Assembly (NCBI GenBank): GCA_913031595.1
Contig: CAJWCP010000005.1
Span: forward strand, 1 to 57,969
Length of the DNA: 57,969 bases
DNA from: an uncultured Flavobacteriales bacterium
Lineage (GTDB): Bacteria; Bacteroidota; Bacteroidia; Flavobacteriales; BACL11
Reading direction: 5' to 3'
A program made the translations under genes and the position numbers. The notes beneath the pieces are model-generated. The model did no database searches. It was given only the letters and a program-made list of their open reading frames with translations, and was not told the DNA's origin. Within the stretch, counting starts at the first letter, position 1, and the number at the start of each line of letters is the position of its first letter. Positions 38,389-47,107 of this stretch are shown here, piece by piece.

Positions 38389-38561
38389 AAAAAAACGTTT
38401 TTTCAAGAGCTTTTTACAGCTTATATTCTGATAATCAGTTAATTATGTGTTTTTCTAATTTTTAACAGTTTGATGTGTAAAAACCTAATAAAACAAACCA
38501 TTCAAATGCTAAAAAAAAAACGAAAACATCTCATTATCAATAATTTATAAAAATAAATGAA

Positions 38562-38606
38562 GCTTCAAAATATTTAAAAGAAAAAAAGGCTGCTTCAAAA
38601 TATTTA
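38562..38606. repeat. Direct repeat GCTTCAAAATATTTA, two copies
   Basis: Exact 15-base copies at 38562-38576 and 38592-38606, 30 bases apart, in the 290-base spacer between the SDR gene and the small membrane protein gene. Nothing else is recognisable in this spacer apart from the -7 box at 38641. Confidence 0.6.
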
Positions 38607-38640
38607 TTTAGGAACTTTCGCGATTAAGTAGTTTATCTCC

Positions 38641-38648
38641 TAAGTTTG
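38641..38648 (+). promoter_or_regulatory. -7 box TAAGTTTG for the first small membrane protein
   Basis: TAnnTTTG match ending 30 bases before the ATG at 38679. Confidence 0.4.
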
Positions 38649-38678
38649 TCTCAATATTAACCAAAATTTATTTTTATT

Positions 38679-38900
38679 ATGGACAATGCATTTAAGTACA
38701 TGAATGGGTTCTTTAAAGGCCTAACTGGATTAATCATGACTGTATTAGGTTTAGCAATTGTAACAACTTTCCTTTTTGGGGCAGATGGTTTCATGGGGTT
38801 AGACGTAATTGGTAACATTGTAGGTGTTATTAATGGACTTGCTGCTGAAGGTTTTGTTGGATTAATTGGAATTTTAATTGTTTGGAGCTTAATCTCTTAA
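38679..38900 (+). CDS. Small two-helix membrane protein, paralogue 1
   Basis: A 73-residue hydrophobic protein: amphipathic N-terminus, first helix (GLTGLIMTVLGLAIVTTFLF), a conserved-looking loop FGADGFMGLDVIGNIVGVI, and a second helix (FVGLIGILIVWSLI). A similar protein is encoded 100 bases downstream, sharing the G-D-x2-4-G-D/W-x-I-x-N-I loop. I have seen proteins of this pattern in marine flavobacteria but know of no function. It has its own promoter box and is followed by a strong terminator, consistent with separate and possibly high expression. Confidence 0.7.
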   Translation: MDNAFKYMNGFFKGLTGLIMTVLGLAIVTTFLFGADGFMGLDVIGNIVGVINGLAAEGFVGLIGILIVWSLIS

Positions 38901-38930
38901 ATAAAATAGAATTCTTAAAATTTATTATAT

Positions 38931-38964
38931 AAAATAGCCCCCAAAAGAGGGGCTATTTTATTTA
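38931..38964 (+). terminator. Rho-independent terminator between the two small membrane protein genes
   Basis: AAAATAGCCCC (38931-38941) pairs with GGGGCTATTTT (38949-38959) around a 7-base loop, followed by a T-rich run. Confidence 0.85.
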
Positions 38965-38975
38965 ATTATTAATCC

Positions 38976-38983
38976 TATATTTG
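38976..38983 (+). promoter_or_regulatory. -7 box TATATTTG for the second small membrane protein
   Basis: TAnnTTTG match ending 16 bases before the ATG at 39000, just after the terminator. Confidence 0.5.
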
Positions 38984-38999
38984 TCAAACAGAAAAAATA

Positions 39000-39218
39000 A
39001 TGGAGACAATGTTTACTAAATTAAAAGAAGGACTAGCTAAATTAATTCGTATAGGTCTTATGTTTTTGTGTTTAGGAGTTATTGTGCAGCTATTAATCGG
39101 AGATGATATCTTAGGTTGGGATCCGATAAAAAACATTCAAAAAGCAGGTAGTGCATTTATTGGAGTAATTGCTTTCATTTTACTTTACTTACTCTTTTAT
39201 AAAGAAAAGAAAAAATAA
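39000..39218 (+). CDS. Small two-helix membrane protein, paralogue 2
   Basis: A 72-residue protein with the layout of its upstream neighbour: helix 1 (IGLMFLCLGVIVQLLIG), loop DDILGWDPIKNI, helix 2 (FIGVIAFILLYLLFY) and a Lys-rich tail. The two share spacing and loop residues, so they are likely diverged paralogues. ATGs at 39000 and 39009 are both possible; 39000 is used. Its stop lies 1 base before the convergent polA stop. Confidence 0.7.
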   Translation: METMFTKLKEGLAKLIRIGLMFLCLGVIVQLLIGDDILGWDPIKNIQKAGSAFIGVIAFILLYLLFYKEKKK

Positions 39219-39219
39219 A

Positions 39220-41964
39220 TCAGTGAGCCTCCAACCAGTTTAGCCCTTCACCAACATCAACTACTAATGGAACTCTAGTATCTATTACGCTTTCCATCTC
39301 ATATTTAACAATTTCTTTCAATTCTTCCCTTTCGGTGTTATGCGCGTCAAAAACTAACTCATCATGAACTTGTAATACCATTTTAGATTTCATTCCTCTC
39401 TCATTAATTACTTCATGAATTTTAATCATTGCTTGTTTAATAATATCTGCGGCAGATCCTTGTATTGGGGCATTAATAGCATTTCTTTCAGCAACAGATC
39501 GTATTACCGCATTTTGTGAATTAATATCTAGCAAATATCTTCTCCTTCCCATTAATGTTTCGACATATTTAAATTTTCTTGCTTGATCAATAATTCTATC
39601 CATATATTTTTTAACACCTGAAAATTCCTCAAAATATTGATCAATTATTTCTTTTGCTTCCTTTCTAGATATCCCTATGTTTTGTGCTAATCCAAATGGA
39701 GATATGCCATAAATAATTCCAAAATTTACAGCTTTTGCATTAGACCGCATAGTTTTATTAACATCAGACACGGCAACCTTATAAACCTTTGAGGCGGTCG
39801 CAGAATGAATGTCTATCCCCTCGTTAAATGCCCGAATCATAGCTTTATCTTCACTTAAAAGCGCCATAATCCGTAATTCTATTTGCGAATAATCTGCTGC
39901 CAATAAAAAATATTCCTCACTTCTTGGGATAAAAGCTTTACGCACCTGCATGCCTCTTGAAGTACGAATCGGTATGTTTTGTAAATTGGGGTTTACAGAA
40001 GACAGCCTGCCTGTAGAGGTAACTGATTGATTAAACGTTGTATGTAGCCGATTAGTAAGTGGATTTACTAATGCTGGTAAGGCCTCTACATAAGTAGAAA
40101 GCAGTTTTTTAATCGCTCGAAATTCTAGAATTTCTGAAATAATAGGATGCTCGTCTTTTAACTTTAATAATGTTTCTTCTGAAGTTGAGTATTGTCCAGA
40201 TTTTGTTTTTTTAGGCTTCGTTGATAGTTGTAACTTATCAAACAATACCTCTCCCATCTGTTTTGGAGAAGCTATATTAAATTGTAAGCCTGCTAAGCTA
40301 TAAATATGACTAATATAATCTTGTAATTTATCTGATAAAACATTACTATATTCTAAAAGCATATTAGAGTCTAAGTTAACCCCTTCAAATTCCATTTCTG
40401 CTAAAACAACAATAAGAGGCATCTCTAACTCAGTATATAGCTTTTTCAATCCTACTAATACTAACTCTTTATTTAAAAATTCAACTAACTCAAAAATAGC
40501 ATTTGATTGTTGAACTGCATAACTAGATATTACCTCGCTCTTCAAAGAAGTTAGTTCTGCTTTTAACTTACCTCTACCTATAATTGATTCTTTGTCTATT
40601 AATTTTCTATTTAAATATTGCTCTGTTAATATCTCTAATGAATGTCTTTTTTCAGGATGTAATAAATAATGTGCTAATTCAATATCAAATATTTCTCCCT
40701 TTAAGGAGATGTCAAATCTTTTTAAAATCTTTATCTGGAATTTTATATCAAAACCTATCTTCAAAATATTAGGGTCTTCAAAGACAGGTTGAAGTAAATT
40801 TACATATTCTGCTTGATATGGAATATAATATGCCTTTTTTCCTTTTAGGCTAATGCTAAAACCTATAATTTTAGTGGTCAAAGCATCTGAAGTGTTAGTA
40901 ATAAAATTTAATGCAAAACTATTTTCTTGATGAAGAGTATTTGTTAAATTTTGAATTTCATTTTTAGATTTAATAATCGTATGCTGAAAGTTTAACTTTT
41001 CCTCCTCTATTATAGATTCAGATTCTGCAAATAAATCTATTTGCGTAGTCTGTGATTTTTTATGTAATTTAAGCTGTTCTTGATTTTCTTTTTTTAATAC
41101 TCTTTTTAAAAGATTAGTAAATTCAAGTTCTGAAAATAACTGCTGAATTGCTTCCTCATCTTGTTCCTGAATCTGCATTTCTTCTATGTTAAATTCTAAC
41201 GGGACATCTGTAATTATAGTCACCAATTCTTTGCAAAGCAGTGCTAAATCTCTAGAAGACTCAACTTTTTCTTTGATTTTCCCTTTTAATCTATGGCTAT
41301 TTTTAAATAGTCCTTCAAGAGACCCATATTCTTGAATGAATTTTTGAGCTGTTTTTTCTCCAACCCCAGGTATTCCTGGAATGTTATCTGCCGCATCTCC
41401 TGTCATGGCTAAGAAATCTATTACCTGATCTATTTTTTGAATCTTAAATTTATTTAAAACCTCAGGAACTCCCCAAACAGAAGCTGACTGCCATTTATTG
41501 GCGGGGCGATACATGAAAATATTCTCTGAAACCAATTGTGCGAAATCCTTATCTGGGGTCATCATAAAAACTTTAAACCCTTGTTTCTCGGCTTCTTTTG
41601 CAATCGTTCCAATAACATCATCAGCTTCAAACCCATCCTTATATAGTTTTGGAATATGAAATGCTTCTAAAAGCTTGTCAATATATGGAAGCGAATTCTG
41701 TAATGGCTCAGGCATTGCCTCTCTTTGAGCTTTATAGTCAGGGTAATCAATATGGCGTTTTGTTGGTTTTTTTGTGTCAAATACAACGGCCAAATGTGTT
41801 GGAGATTCCTTCTTAATTAACTCAAGTAAGGTGTTAGTAAAACCAAAAATAGCAGAAGTATTTATGCCTTTTGAATTTATTCTAGGGTTATTGATAAAAG
41901 CAAAATAAGCTCTGTAAATTAATGCATATGCATCTAATAAAAATAACTTCTTACCATCATTCAT
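39220..41964 (-). CDS. polA: DNA polymerase I, proofreading domain apparently inactive
   Basis: The 914-residue PolA fills gaps and removes RNA primers. The 5' nuclease domain is intact (LLDAYALIYRAYF, GFEADDVIGT, GDAADNIPGIPGVG). The polymerase domain has motif A with Asp691 (LAADYSQIELRI), motif B (RSNAKAVNFGIIYG) and motif C with HDE at 868-870. The middle 3'-5' exonuclease domain keeps the fold (KIIGFSIS, YYIPY, FDIELAHYLLHP), but the catalytic acidic positions are lost. Exo I DxE reads Ala351 and Asn353, exo II Asp is Gln410, and exo III YxxxD reads YAVQQ with Gln486. It therefore should lack proofreading, as in Thermus PolA. Confidence 0.95.
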   Translation of the reverse strand: MNDGKKLFLLDAYALIYRAYFAFINNPRINSKGINTSAIFGFTNTLLELIKKESPTHLAVVFDTKKPTKRHIDYPDYKAQREAMPEPLQNSLPYIDKLLEAFHIPKLYKDGFEADDVIGTIAKEAEKQGFKVFMMTPDKDFAQLVSENIFMYRPANKWQSASVWGVPEVLNKFKIQKIDQVIDFLAMTGDAADNIPGIPGVGEKTAQKFIQEYGSLEGLFKNSHRLKGKIKEKVESSRDLALLCKELVTIITDVPLEFNIEEMQIQEQDEEAIQQLFSELEFTNLLKRVLKKENQEQLKLHKKSQTTQIDLFAESESIIEEEKLNFQHTIIKSKNEIQNLTNTLHQENSFALNFITNTSDALTTKIIGFSISLKGKKAYYIPYQAEYVNLLQPVFEDPNILKIGFDIKFQIKILKRFDISLKGEIFDIELAHYLLHPEKRHSLEILTEQYLNRKLIDKESIIGRGKLKAELTSLKSEVISSYAVQQSNAIFELVEFLNKELVLVGLKKLYTELEMPLIVVLAEMEFEGVNLDSNMLLEYSNVLSDKLQDYISHIYSLAGLQFNIASPKQMGEVLFDKLQLSTKPKKTKSGQYSTSEETLLKLKDEHPIISEILEFRAIKKLLSTYVEALPALVNPLTNRLHTTFNQSVTSTGRLSSVNPNLQNIPIRTSRGMQVRKAFIPRSEEYFLLAADYSQIELRIMALLSEDKAMIRAFNEGIDIHSATASKVYKVAVSDVNKTMRSNAKAVNFGIIYGISPFGLAQNIGISRKEAKEIIDQYFEEFSGVKKYMDRIIDQARKFKYVETLMGRRRYLLDINSQNAVIRSVAERNAINAPIQGSAADIIKQAMIKIHEVINERGMKSKMVLQVHDELVFDAHNTEREELKEIVKYEMESVIDTRVPLVVDVGEGLNWLEAH

Positions 41965-42037
41965 ATAAACGTAAAATTACACTTTTATGAGGTATTTAAA
42001 GAGAAACTTTTTACTTTTATTGTTTTAAATTAGGCTA

Positions 42038-42700
42038 ATGAAAAAGAACATCTTCTTAAATATCTTTTCTGTATTTTTTTTTCCATTATTTTTTATTGTC
42101 CTAATCTGGATAATCAAAATCATTGAAATAGGTTTTGATACTTCATTTATTCAGCTTGGATTGTTTCCTCAAAAAATTAGCGGCCTAAAGGGAATTTTTC
42201 TTGCTCCTTTCATTCATAAAGATTTTAATCATCTGTTGAATAACAGCTATCCTCTATTAGTATTAGGAGGAATGTTATTTCATTTTTATAAAAAAATTGC
42301 ATGGAAATTACTTTTCTTATTATGTGTTGTCTCAGGATTTTGGTTGTGGATAATTGGAAGGCCTTCTTTTCATATAGGAGCAAGCGGACTTATCTATTCA
42401 TTAGCCTCATTTTTATTTATAAGTGGTATTATTAAAAAAGACCCCAGATTGTACTCTATTTCTATGCTAATCGTGTTTCTTTATGGGTCCATGATTTGGG
42501 GAATCCTTCCAACTAAAGAAGAGATATCATGGGAAGGACATCTCTCAGGCTTCTTAGCCGGTATTTTAATAGCTCTCTTTTATAAAAATGATGGGCCTCA
42601 ACGTAAAAAGCACCAGTGGGAAATTGATGAAGAATTAGAGAAAAAACAACAACAAAAAATTAAAATAAATTATACAGTTATAGACAAATATGATCCTTAA
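42038..42700 (+). CDS. Rhomboid-family intramembrane serine protease
   Basis: A 220-residue protein with about six helices. The rhomboid features are HKDFNHLLNNS in loop 1-helix 2, the catalytic GASG with Ser116, and the partner His168 in WEGHLSGFLAG. Rhomboids cleave membrane proteins within the bilayer. A soluble, Lys/Glu-rich tail of about 35 residues follows the last helix. It overlaps the convergent DUF2061 gene by 4 bases. Confidence 0.88.
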   Translation: MKKNIFLNIFSVFFFPLFFIVLIWIIKIIEIGFDTSFIQLGLFPQKISGLKGIFLAPFIHKDFNHLLNNSYPLLVLGGMLFHFYKKIAWKLLFLLCVVSGFWLWIIGRPSFHIGASGLIYSLASFLFISGIIKKDPRLYSISMLIVFLYGSMIWGILPTKEEISWEGHLSGFLAGILIALFYKNDGPQRKKHQWEIDEELEKKQQQKIKINYTVIDKYDP

Positions 42701-42945
42701 TCTTTTGCATGCTTAACAACTCCCCAATTAGATGCAAACCAAGCTCTTTCATGTCCGTAATATAAAATTAATTTAATTACCCTGTCTACTATAGTTAAAA
42801 AACCAGCCCCTTCTTTTGAAATTCCTTGCAAACCAAAAAATGGTGGTAAAATTGTTAAAACTAAATATGTAGTTGTCATGGCTAGCAAGTTCCATGAAAT
42901 TGCTTTTATTATATGCCTCTTTTTATCAATGTTTACTTTATTCAT
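42697..42945 (-). CDS. DUF2061 membrane protein
   Basis: An 82-residue protein with the DUF2061 pattern [20 protein letters not shown], then [18 protein letters not shown] near the C-terminus, and two membrane segments. In some bacteria DUF2061 proteins are linked to sulfate assimilation genes, but none are nearby here. It is divergent from lepA with a -7 box 17 bases upstream. Confidence 0.85.
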   Translation of the reverse strand: MNKVNIDKKRHIIKAISWNLLAMTTTYLVLTILPPFFGLQGISKEGAGFLTIVDRVIKLILYYGHERAWFASNWGVVKHAKD

Positions 42946-42961
42946 TTATTGTTTTTTATTT

Positions 42962-42969
42962 CAAAAATA
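42962..42969 (-). promoter_or_regulatory. -7 box TATTTTTG for the DUF2061 gene
   Basis: TAnnTTTG match ending 17 bases before the ATG at 42945. Confidence 0.45.
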
Positions 42970-43035
42970 ATAAATTCTAAGGCTTATATTGTATACTCTT
43001 ATATATTAAGGGAAATAATGTATTTTCGCAGTAAC

Positions 43036-44826
43036 ATGAAACAAATTAGAAACTTCTGTATTATTGCTCATATTGACCATGGAAAGTCAACATTAGCTGA
43101 TCGTTTATTAGAATTTACGGGAGCTGTGAACGAAAGAGATGCTCAAGACCAAGTACTAGACGATATGGATCTTGAAAAAGAAAGGGGAATTACAATTAAA
43201 AGTCATGCTATACAAATGGAGCATGAATATAAGGGTTCAAAATATACTCTGAATTTAATTGACACGCCTGGCCATGTTGATTTTTCATATGAAGTTTCAA
43301 GGTCAATTGCAGCATGTGAAGGTGCGCTTTTAATTGTTGATGCTGCGCAAGGAATTCAAGCTCAAACCATTTCCAACCTTTATCTTGCTCTTGATCATGA
43401 CTTAGAAATTATCCCTGTTATGAACAAAATTGATCTCCCCTCTGCAGAACCGGAAGTCGTTGCAGATCAAATAGTAGATTTATTATGTTGTGAAAAAGAA
43501 GATATTATTGCGGCTAGTGCTAAAACTGGGGAAGGCATTGAAAATATACTAAATTGCATTATAGAGAAAATTCCTAGTCCAAAAGGAGATGTTAATGCTC
43601 CTTTGCAGGCAATGATTTTCGATTCAGTCTATAATACATTTAGGGGTATTGAAGCGTATTTTAAAGTTGTCAATGGTGAAGTTCGAAAAGGGCAAAAAGT
43701 AAAGTTTATGGCAACAAATATGGAGTATTACGCAGATGAAATTGGCGTGTTAAAATTAAAACAATCACCAAAGAATTTATTATCTACAGGAGAAGTAGGG
43801 TATATTATCTCAGGAATTAAAGATGCAAGAGAAGTTAAAGTAGGAGATACAATAACTACAACTGAAATGCCTGCAAAAGAAGCAATTAAAGGCTTTGAAG
43901 ATGTAAAATCAATGGTTTTTGCTGGAATCTATCCTGTAGATACAGAGGATTTTGAAGAGTTAAGAAATTCAATGGAAAAATTACAATTAAATGATGCTTC
44001 TCTAACTTACGAGCCTGAGTCATCTGCAGCTCTTGGCTTTGGTTTTAGATGTGGGTTTTTAGGCATGCTACATATGGAAATTATCCAAGAAAGATTAGAG
44101 CGAGAGTTTAATATGTCTGTAATTACTACTGTTCCAAACGTATCTTATTATGCGCATACTAAATCTGGAGAGAAATTAACTATTCACAATCCTTCTGATT
44201 ACCCTGATCCTGGACATTTAGAAAGTGTAGAAGAGCCATATATAAGAGCTCAGATTATTACAAAGTCAGACTTTATTGGTGCAGTGATGAATCTCTGTAT
44301 CGCAAAAAGAGGAGAATTGTGTAATCAAGTATATCTAACTACTGACAGAGTTGAGCTCACTTTTGAAATGCCATTAGGAGAAATAGTTTTTGACTTTTAT
44401 GATAAACTAAAATCTATTTCTAAAGGATATGCGTCCTTTGATTATACCCCTATTGAGTATAGAACCTCTTTATTAGCTAAACTAGATATACTTTTAAATG
44501 GAGAGCCAGTAGATGCTTTGTCGGCACTTGTGCATAAAACAAACTCATATACTTTAGGGAAGAAGCTGTGCTCAAAACTAAAAGAATTAATTCCAAGGCA
44601 ACAATTTGATATAGCTATACAGTCTGCTATTGGTTCTAAGATTGTTTCTAGAGAAACAGTTAAGGCTCTAAGAAAAGATGTTACGGCAAAATGTTATGGA
44701 GGAGATATAACAAGGAAAAGGAAATTATTAGAAAAACAAAAAAAGGGTAAAAAAAGAATGAGACAAGTTGGTAGCGTTGAGATTCCACAAGAAGCTTTCC
44801 TTTCCGTATTAAAATTAGATGAATAA
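43036..44826 (+). CDS. lepA: Elongation factor 4 (LepA)
   Basis: LepA is a ribosome-associated GTPase implicated in initiation and in rescuing mistranslocated ribosomes. From the ATG at 43036 the protein has 596 residues: P-loop AHIDHGKST, switch regions RGITIKSH and [14 protein letters not shown], then domains resembling EF-G, and the LepA-specific C-terminal domain ([25 protein letters not shown]). I chose 43036 because family members start with the [17 protein letters not shown] segment; the frame is open to 42913. A TATTTTCG sequence at 43021-43028 is a one-mismatch -7 box very close to this start. Confidence 0.96.
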   Translation: MKQIRNFCIIAHIDHGKSTLADRLLEFTGAVNERDAQDQVLDDMDLEKERGITIKSHAIQMEHEYKGSKYTLNLIDTPGHVDFSYEVSRSIAACEGALLIVDAAQGIQAQTISNLYLALDHDLEIIPVMNKIDLPSAEPEVVADQIVDLLCCEKEDIIAASAKTGEGIENILNCIIEKIPSPKGDVNAPLQAMIFDSVYNTFRGIEAYFKVVNGEVRKGQKVKFMATNMEYYADEIGVLKLKQSPKNLLSTGEVGYIISGIKDAREVKVGDTITTTEMPAKEAIKGFEDVKSMVFAGIYPVDTEDFEELRNSMEKLQLNDASLTYEPESSAALGFGFRCGFLGMLHMEIIQERLEREFNMSVITTVPNVSYYAHTKSGEKLTIHNPSDYPDPGHLESVEEPYIRAQIITKSDFIGAVMNLCIAKRGELCNQVYLTTDRVELTFEMPLGEIVFDFYDKLKSISKGYASFDYTPIEYRTSLLAKLDILLNGEPVDALSALVHKTNSYTLGKKLCSKLKELIPRQQFDIAIQSAIGSKIVSRETVKALRKDVTAKCYGGDITRKRKLLEKQKKGKKRMRQVGSVEIPQEAFLSVLKLDE

Positions 44827-44837
44827 AACATAATTAT

Positions 44838-45587
44838 ATGGGAAGGGCATTTGAATTTAGAAAAGCTAGAAAAATGAAAAGATGGTCTAAAATGGCTAAA
44901 ACTTTCACAAGAATTGGAAAAGATATTGTAATGGCTGTAAAAGAAGGGGGGGGGGATCCAGACACAAATTCTAGACTTAGGCAGGTTATTCAAAATGCAA
45001 AAACTGCTAATATGCCCAAAGAGAATGTTTTACGTGCTATAAAAAAAGCAAGCAGTAAAGAAACTGCAAACTATGAGGAAATATCATTAGAAGGGTATGG
45101 CCCATTTGGTATCGCTGTTTTTGTTGATTGTGCAACGAATAATAACAATAGAACTGTAGCTGATGTTCGTTCTTATTTTAGTAAATGTGAAGGGGCCTTA
45201 GGAACAAATGGTTCGTTAGAATTTATTTTTAATAGAAAAGGTGTGTTTACAATCAATCTTAACGACATTAATATGCCTATAGATGATCTTGAGATGGAAC
45301 TAATTGATGGAGGATTAGAGGAATTACAAATTAATGAAGAGGTTGCGACTATATATTGCCCATTTTCGGAATTTAATAATATGCAACTTAAAATCGAAGA
45401 CCTTGGTGTTGATATTGCAAAGTCTGAATTACAAAGAATCCCTACTACGCTAAAAAAAATATCTGTAGAGCAGGCTAAAAGTGTAATTAAATTATTAGAC
45501 TTGCTAGAAGATAATGATGATGTTCAGCAAGTATTTCATAATATGGAACTAACTGAAGAAATAATGGAAATTATACAAAATGAATAA
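44838..45587 (+). CDS. YebC/PmpR family protein
   Basis: A 249-residue YebC/TACO1-family protein, variously described as a DNA-binding regulator or a factor that aids translation of proline stretches. It begins GRAFEFRKARKMKRW, then KEGGGDPDTNSRLR, NMPKENVLRAIKKA, EGYGPFGIAVFVDC and SLEFIFNRKGVF. The EGGGD segment is encoded by an unbroken run of ten G residues (44946-44955), very unusual in this A+T-rich sequence and prone to slippage. The gene follows lepA by 11 bases. Confidence 0.92.
   Translation: MGRAFEFRKARKMKRWSKMAKTFTRIGKDIVMAVKEGGGDPDTNSRLRQVIQNAKTANMPKENVLRAIKKASSKETANYEEISLEGYGPFGIAVFVDCATNNNNRTVADVRSYFSKCEGALGTNGSLEFIFNRKGVFTINLNDINMPIDDLEMELIDGGLEELQINEEVATIYCPFSEFNNMQLKIEDLGVDIAKSELQRIPTTLKKISVEQAKSVIKLLDLLEDNDDVQQVFHNMELTEEIMEIIQNE
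44946..44955 (+). repeat. G10 homopolymer within the yebC coding region
   Basis: Ten consecutive G within codons for Gly-Gly-Gly-Asp. A one-base slip would truncate the protein after about 40 codons. Confidence 0.9.
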
Positions 45588-45612
45588 CTATTTATTAATA
45601 TAAATATTGAAA

Positions 45613-46884
45613 ATGAACGTGTTAATTTTAGGTAGCGGTGGCCGAGAACATGCTTTTGCTTGGAAAATAGCAAAGAGCAGTAGTTGTAACAAATTATTTA
45701 TAGCACCTGGAAATGCTGGGACAGCGGAAATCGGTGAAAATATAGATATTGACATAACAAATTTTGAGACTATTAAATATTATGTGCTAGAAAATACAAT
45801 CCAACTAGTTGTCGTAGGTCCTGAAGGGCCTCTTGTTAATGGTATATATGATTTTTTTAAAAACGATGTGTTATTGCAGGATGTTATTGTAATTGGGCCT
45901 TCAAAAGCAGGCGCAATGTTAGAAGGAAGCAAAAAATATGCAAAAGAATTTATGAAAAAATATAATATTCCTACTGCACAACATCAATCTTTTAATAAAG
46001 AAAATATTGAAGAGGGATATGTCTTTTTAGAAAGCCTTCCTCCTCCTTATGTATTAAAGGCAGATGGATTAGCAGCAGGAAAAGGAGTGATAATATTAGA
46101 TGAGTTAGAAAAAGCTAAGCAAGAACTTAGGTCTATGCTTTTGGATCAAAAATTTGGCAGCGCATCACAAACAGTAGTAATTGAAGAATTTCTAGAAGGT
46201 ATTGAATTATCTGTATTTGTTATAACAGATGGAAATTCATATAAGATACTGCCTTCGGCTAAGGATTATAAAAGAATTGGAGAAGGAGATACTGGTCTCA
46301 ATACTGGGGGGATGGGGGCAATATCTCCAGTACCTTTTGCAGATAGATTTTACATGGAAAAAGTAGAAAGAGAAATAATAAAACCCACAATTGATGGATT
46401 AAAAAAAGAAAAAATTATTTATCAAGGATTCTTATTTATTGGCTTAATAAATGTAAAAGGAGCGCCAAAAGTAATAGAATATAATGTGCGAATGGGAGAC
46501 CCAGAAACAGAAGTTGTAATACCTAGAATAAAATCAGATTTTTTAAATTTATTAAAAGGGATAGGTGATGGAACTTTTAGCGAAAAAGACCTGAATATCT
46601 CAACAGATATAGCAACAACAGTAATGTTGGTTTCTGAAGGATATCCAGAAAAATATACAAAAGGTGAGAAAATAACTGGGCTTGATCATATTCAAAATAG
46701 CACCCCATTTCATGCTGGAACAGTAAAAAAAGAAAATGACATACTAACAAATGGAGGAAGGGTTATTGCGCTAACGTCCTTTGGAAAAACAATAAATGAG
46801 GCGTTATTAAAATCATTTGAAAGTGCTGAAAAAATATACTTTAAAGGAAAATACTATCGTAAAGATATCGGCTTTGACCTATAG
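45613..46884 (+). CDS. purD: Phosphoribosylamine-glycine ligase
   Basis: PurD (GAR synthetase) joins glycine to phosphoribosylamine in step two of purine synthesis. The 423-residue protein has GSGGREHAFAWK at the N-terminus, VVGPEGPLVNG, the ATP-grasp segments VLKADGLAAGKGV and IEEFLEGIELSVF, NTGGMGAISP and the C-terminal YNVRMGDPETEVV. Start at the ATG at 45613; a TTG two codons upstream is less likely. purQ lies nearby with two small membrane protein genes between, so purine genes are partly grouped. Confidence 0.96.
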   Translation: MNVLILGSGGREHAFAWKIAKSSSCNKLFIAPGNAGTAEIGENIDIDITNFETIKYYVLENTIQLVVVGPEGPLVNGIYDFFKNDVLLQDVIVIGPSKAGAMLEGSKKYAKEFMKKYNIPTAQHQSFNKENIEEGYVFLESLPPPYVLKADGLAAGKGVIILDELEKAKQELRSMLLDQKFGSASQTVVIEEFLEGIELSVFVITDGNSYKILPSAKDYKRIGEGDTGLNTGGMGAISPVPFADRFYMEKVEREIIKPTIDGLKKEKIIYQGFLFIGLINVKGAPKVIEYNVRMGDPETEVVIPRIKSDFLNLLKGIGDGTFSEKDLNISTDIATTVMLVSEGYPEKYTKGEKITGLDHIQNSTPFHAGTVKKENDILTNGGRVIALTSFGKTINEALLKSFESAEKIYFKGKYYRKDIGFDL

Positions 46885-47055
46885 TGGCGCGTGTTCTTCG
46901 TTATTTTTCTTATGATCTATCATCTTTTTTGTCCAAAAAACTAAAAACACAAATATTATTCCAATATAAATATAATTAACGGTATTTCCCATTAACTCTA
47001 TTATTGCAAAACTCGATTCAAATAGATCTCCAATTGTACAAAAAAAACTTTTCAT
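46879..47055 (-). CDS. Short DUF6341-like membrane protein
   Basis: A 58-residue protein from the ATG at 47055, overlapping the purD stop by 6 bases tail to tail. It reads MKSFFCTIGDLFES, then AIIELMGNTVNYIYIGIIFVFLVFWTK as a membrane segment, and a polar tail (MIDHKKNNEEHAPL). The plan (start, helix and His/Glu/Lys tail) and the position between purD and a DUF6427 gene match the DUF6341 family of flavobacteria. Function unknown. A perfect -7 box lies 25 bases upstream. Confidence 0.7.
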   Translation of the reverse strand: MKSFFCTIGDLFESSFAIIELMGNTVNYIYIGIIFVFLVFWTKKMIDHKKNNEEHAPL

Positions 47056-47061
47056 CTTTTC

Positions 47062-47069
47062 TATATTTG
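47062..47069 (+). promoter_or_regulatory. -7 box TATATTTG for the DUF6427 gene
   Basis: TAnnTTTG match ending 39 bases before the ATG at 47108; it interlocks with the opposite-strand box at 47080-47087. Confidence 0.45.
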
Positions 47070-47079
47070 TTTAACGTTG

Positions 47080-47087
47080 CAAAGTTA
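47080..47087 (-). promoter_or_regulatory. -7 box TAACTTTG for the DUF6341-like gene
   Basis: TAnnTTTG match ending 25 bases before the ATG at 47055; it supports this short reading frame as a real gene. Confidence 0.45.
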
Positions 47088-47107
47088 ATTATTTTTTAAC
47101 TATAACT

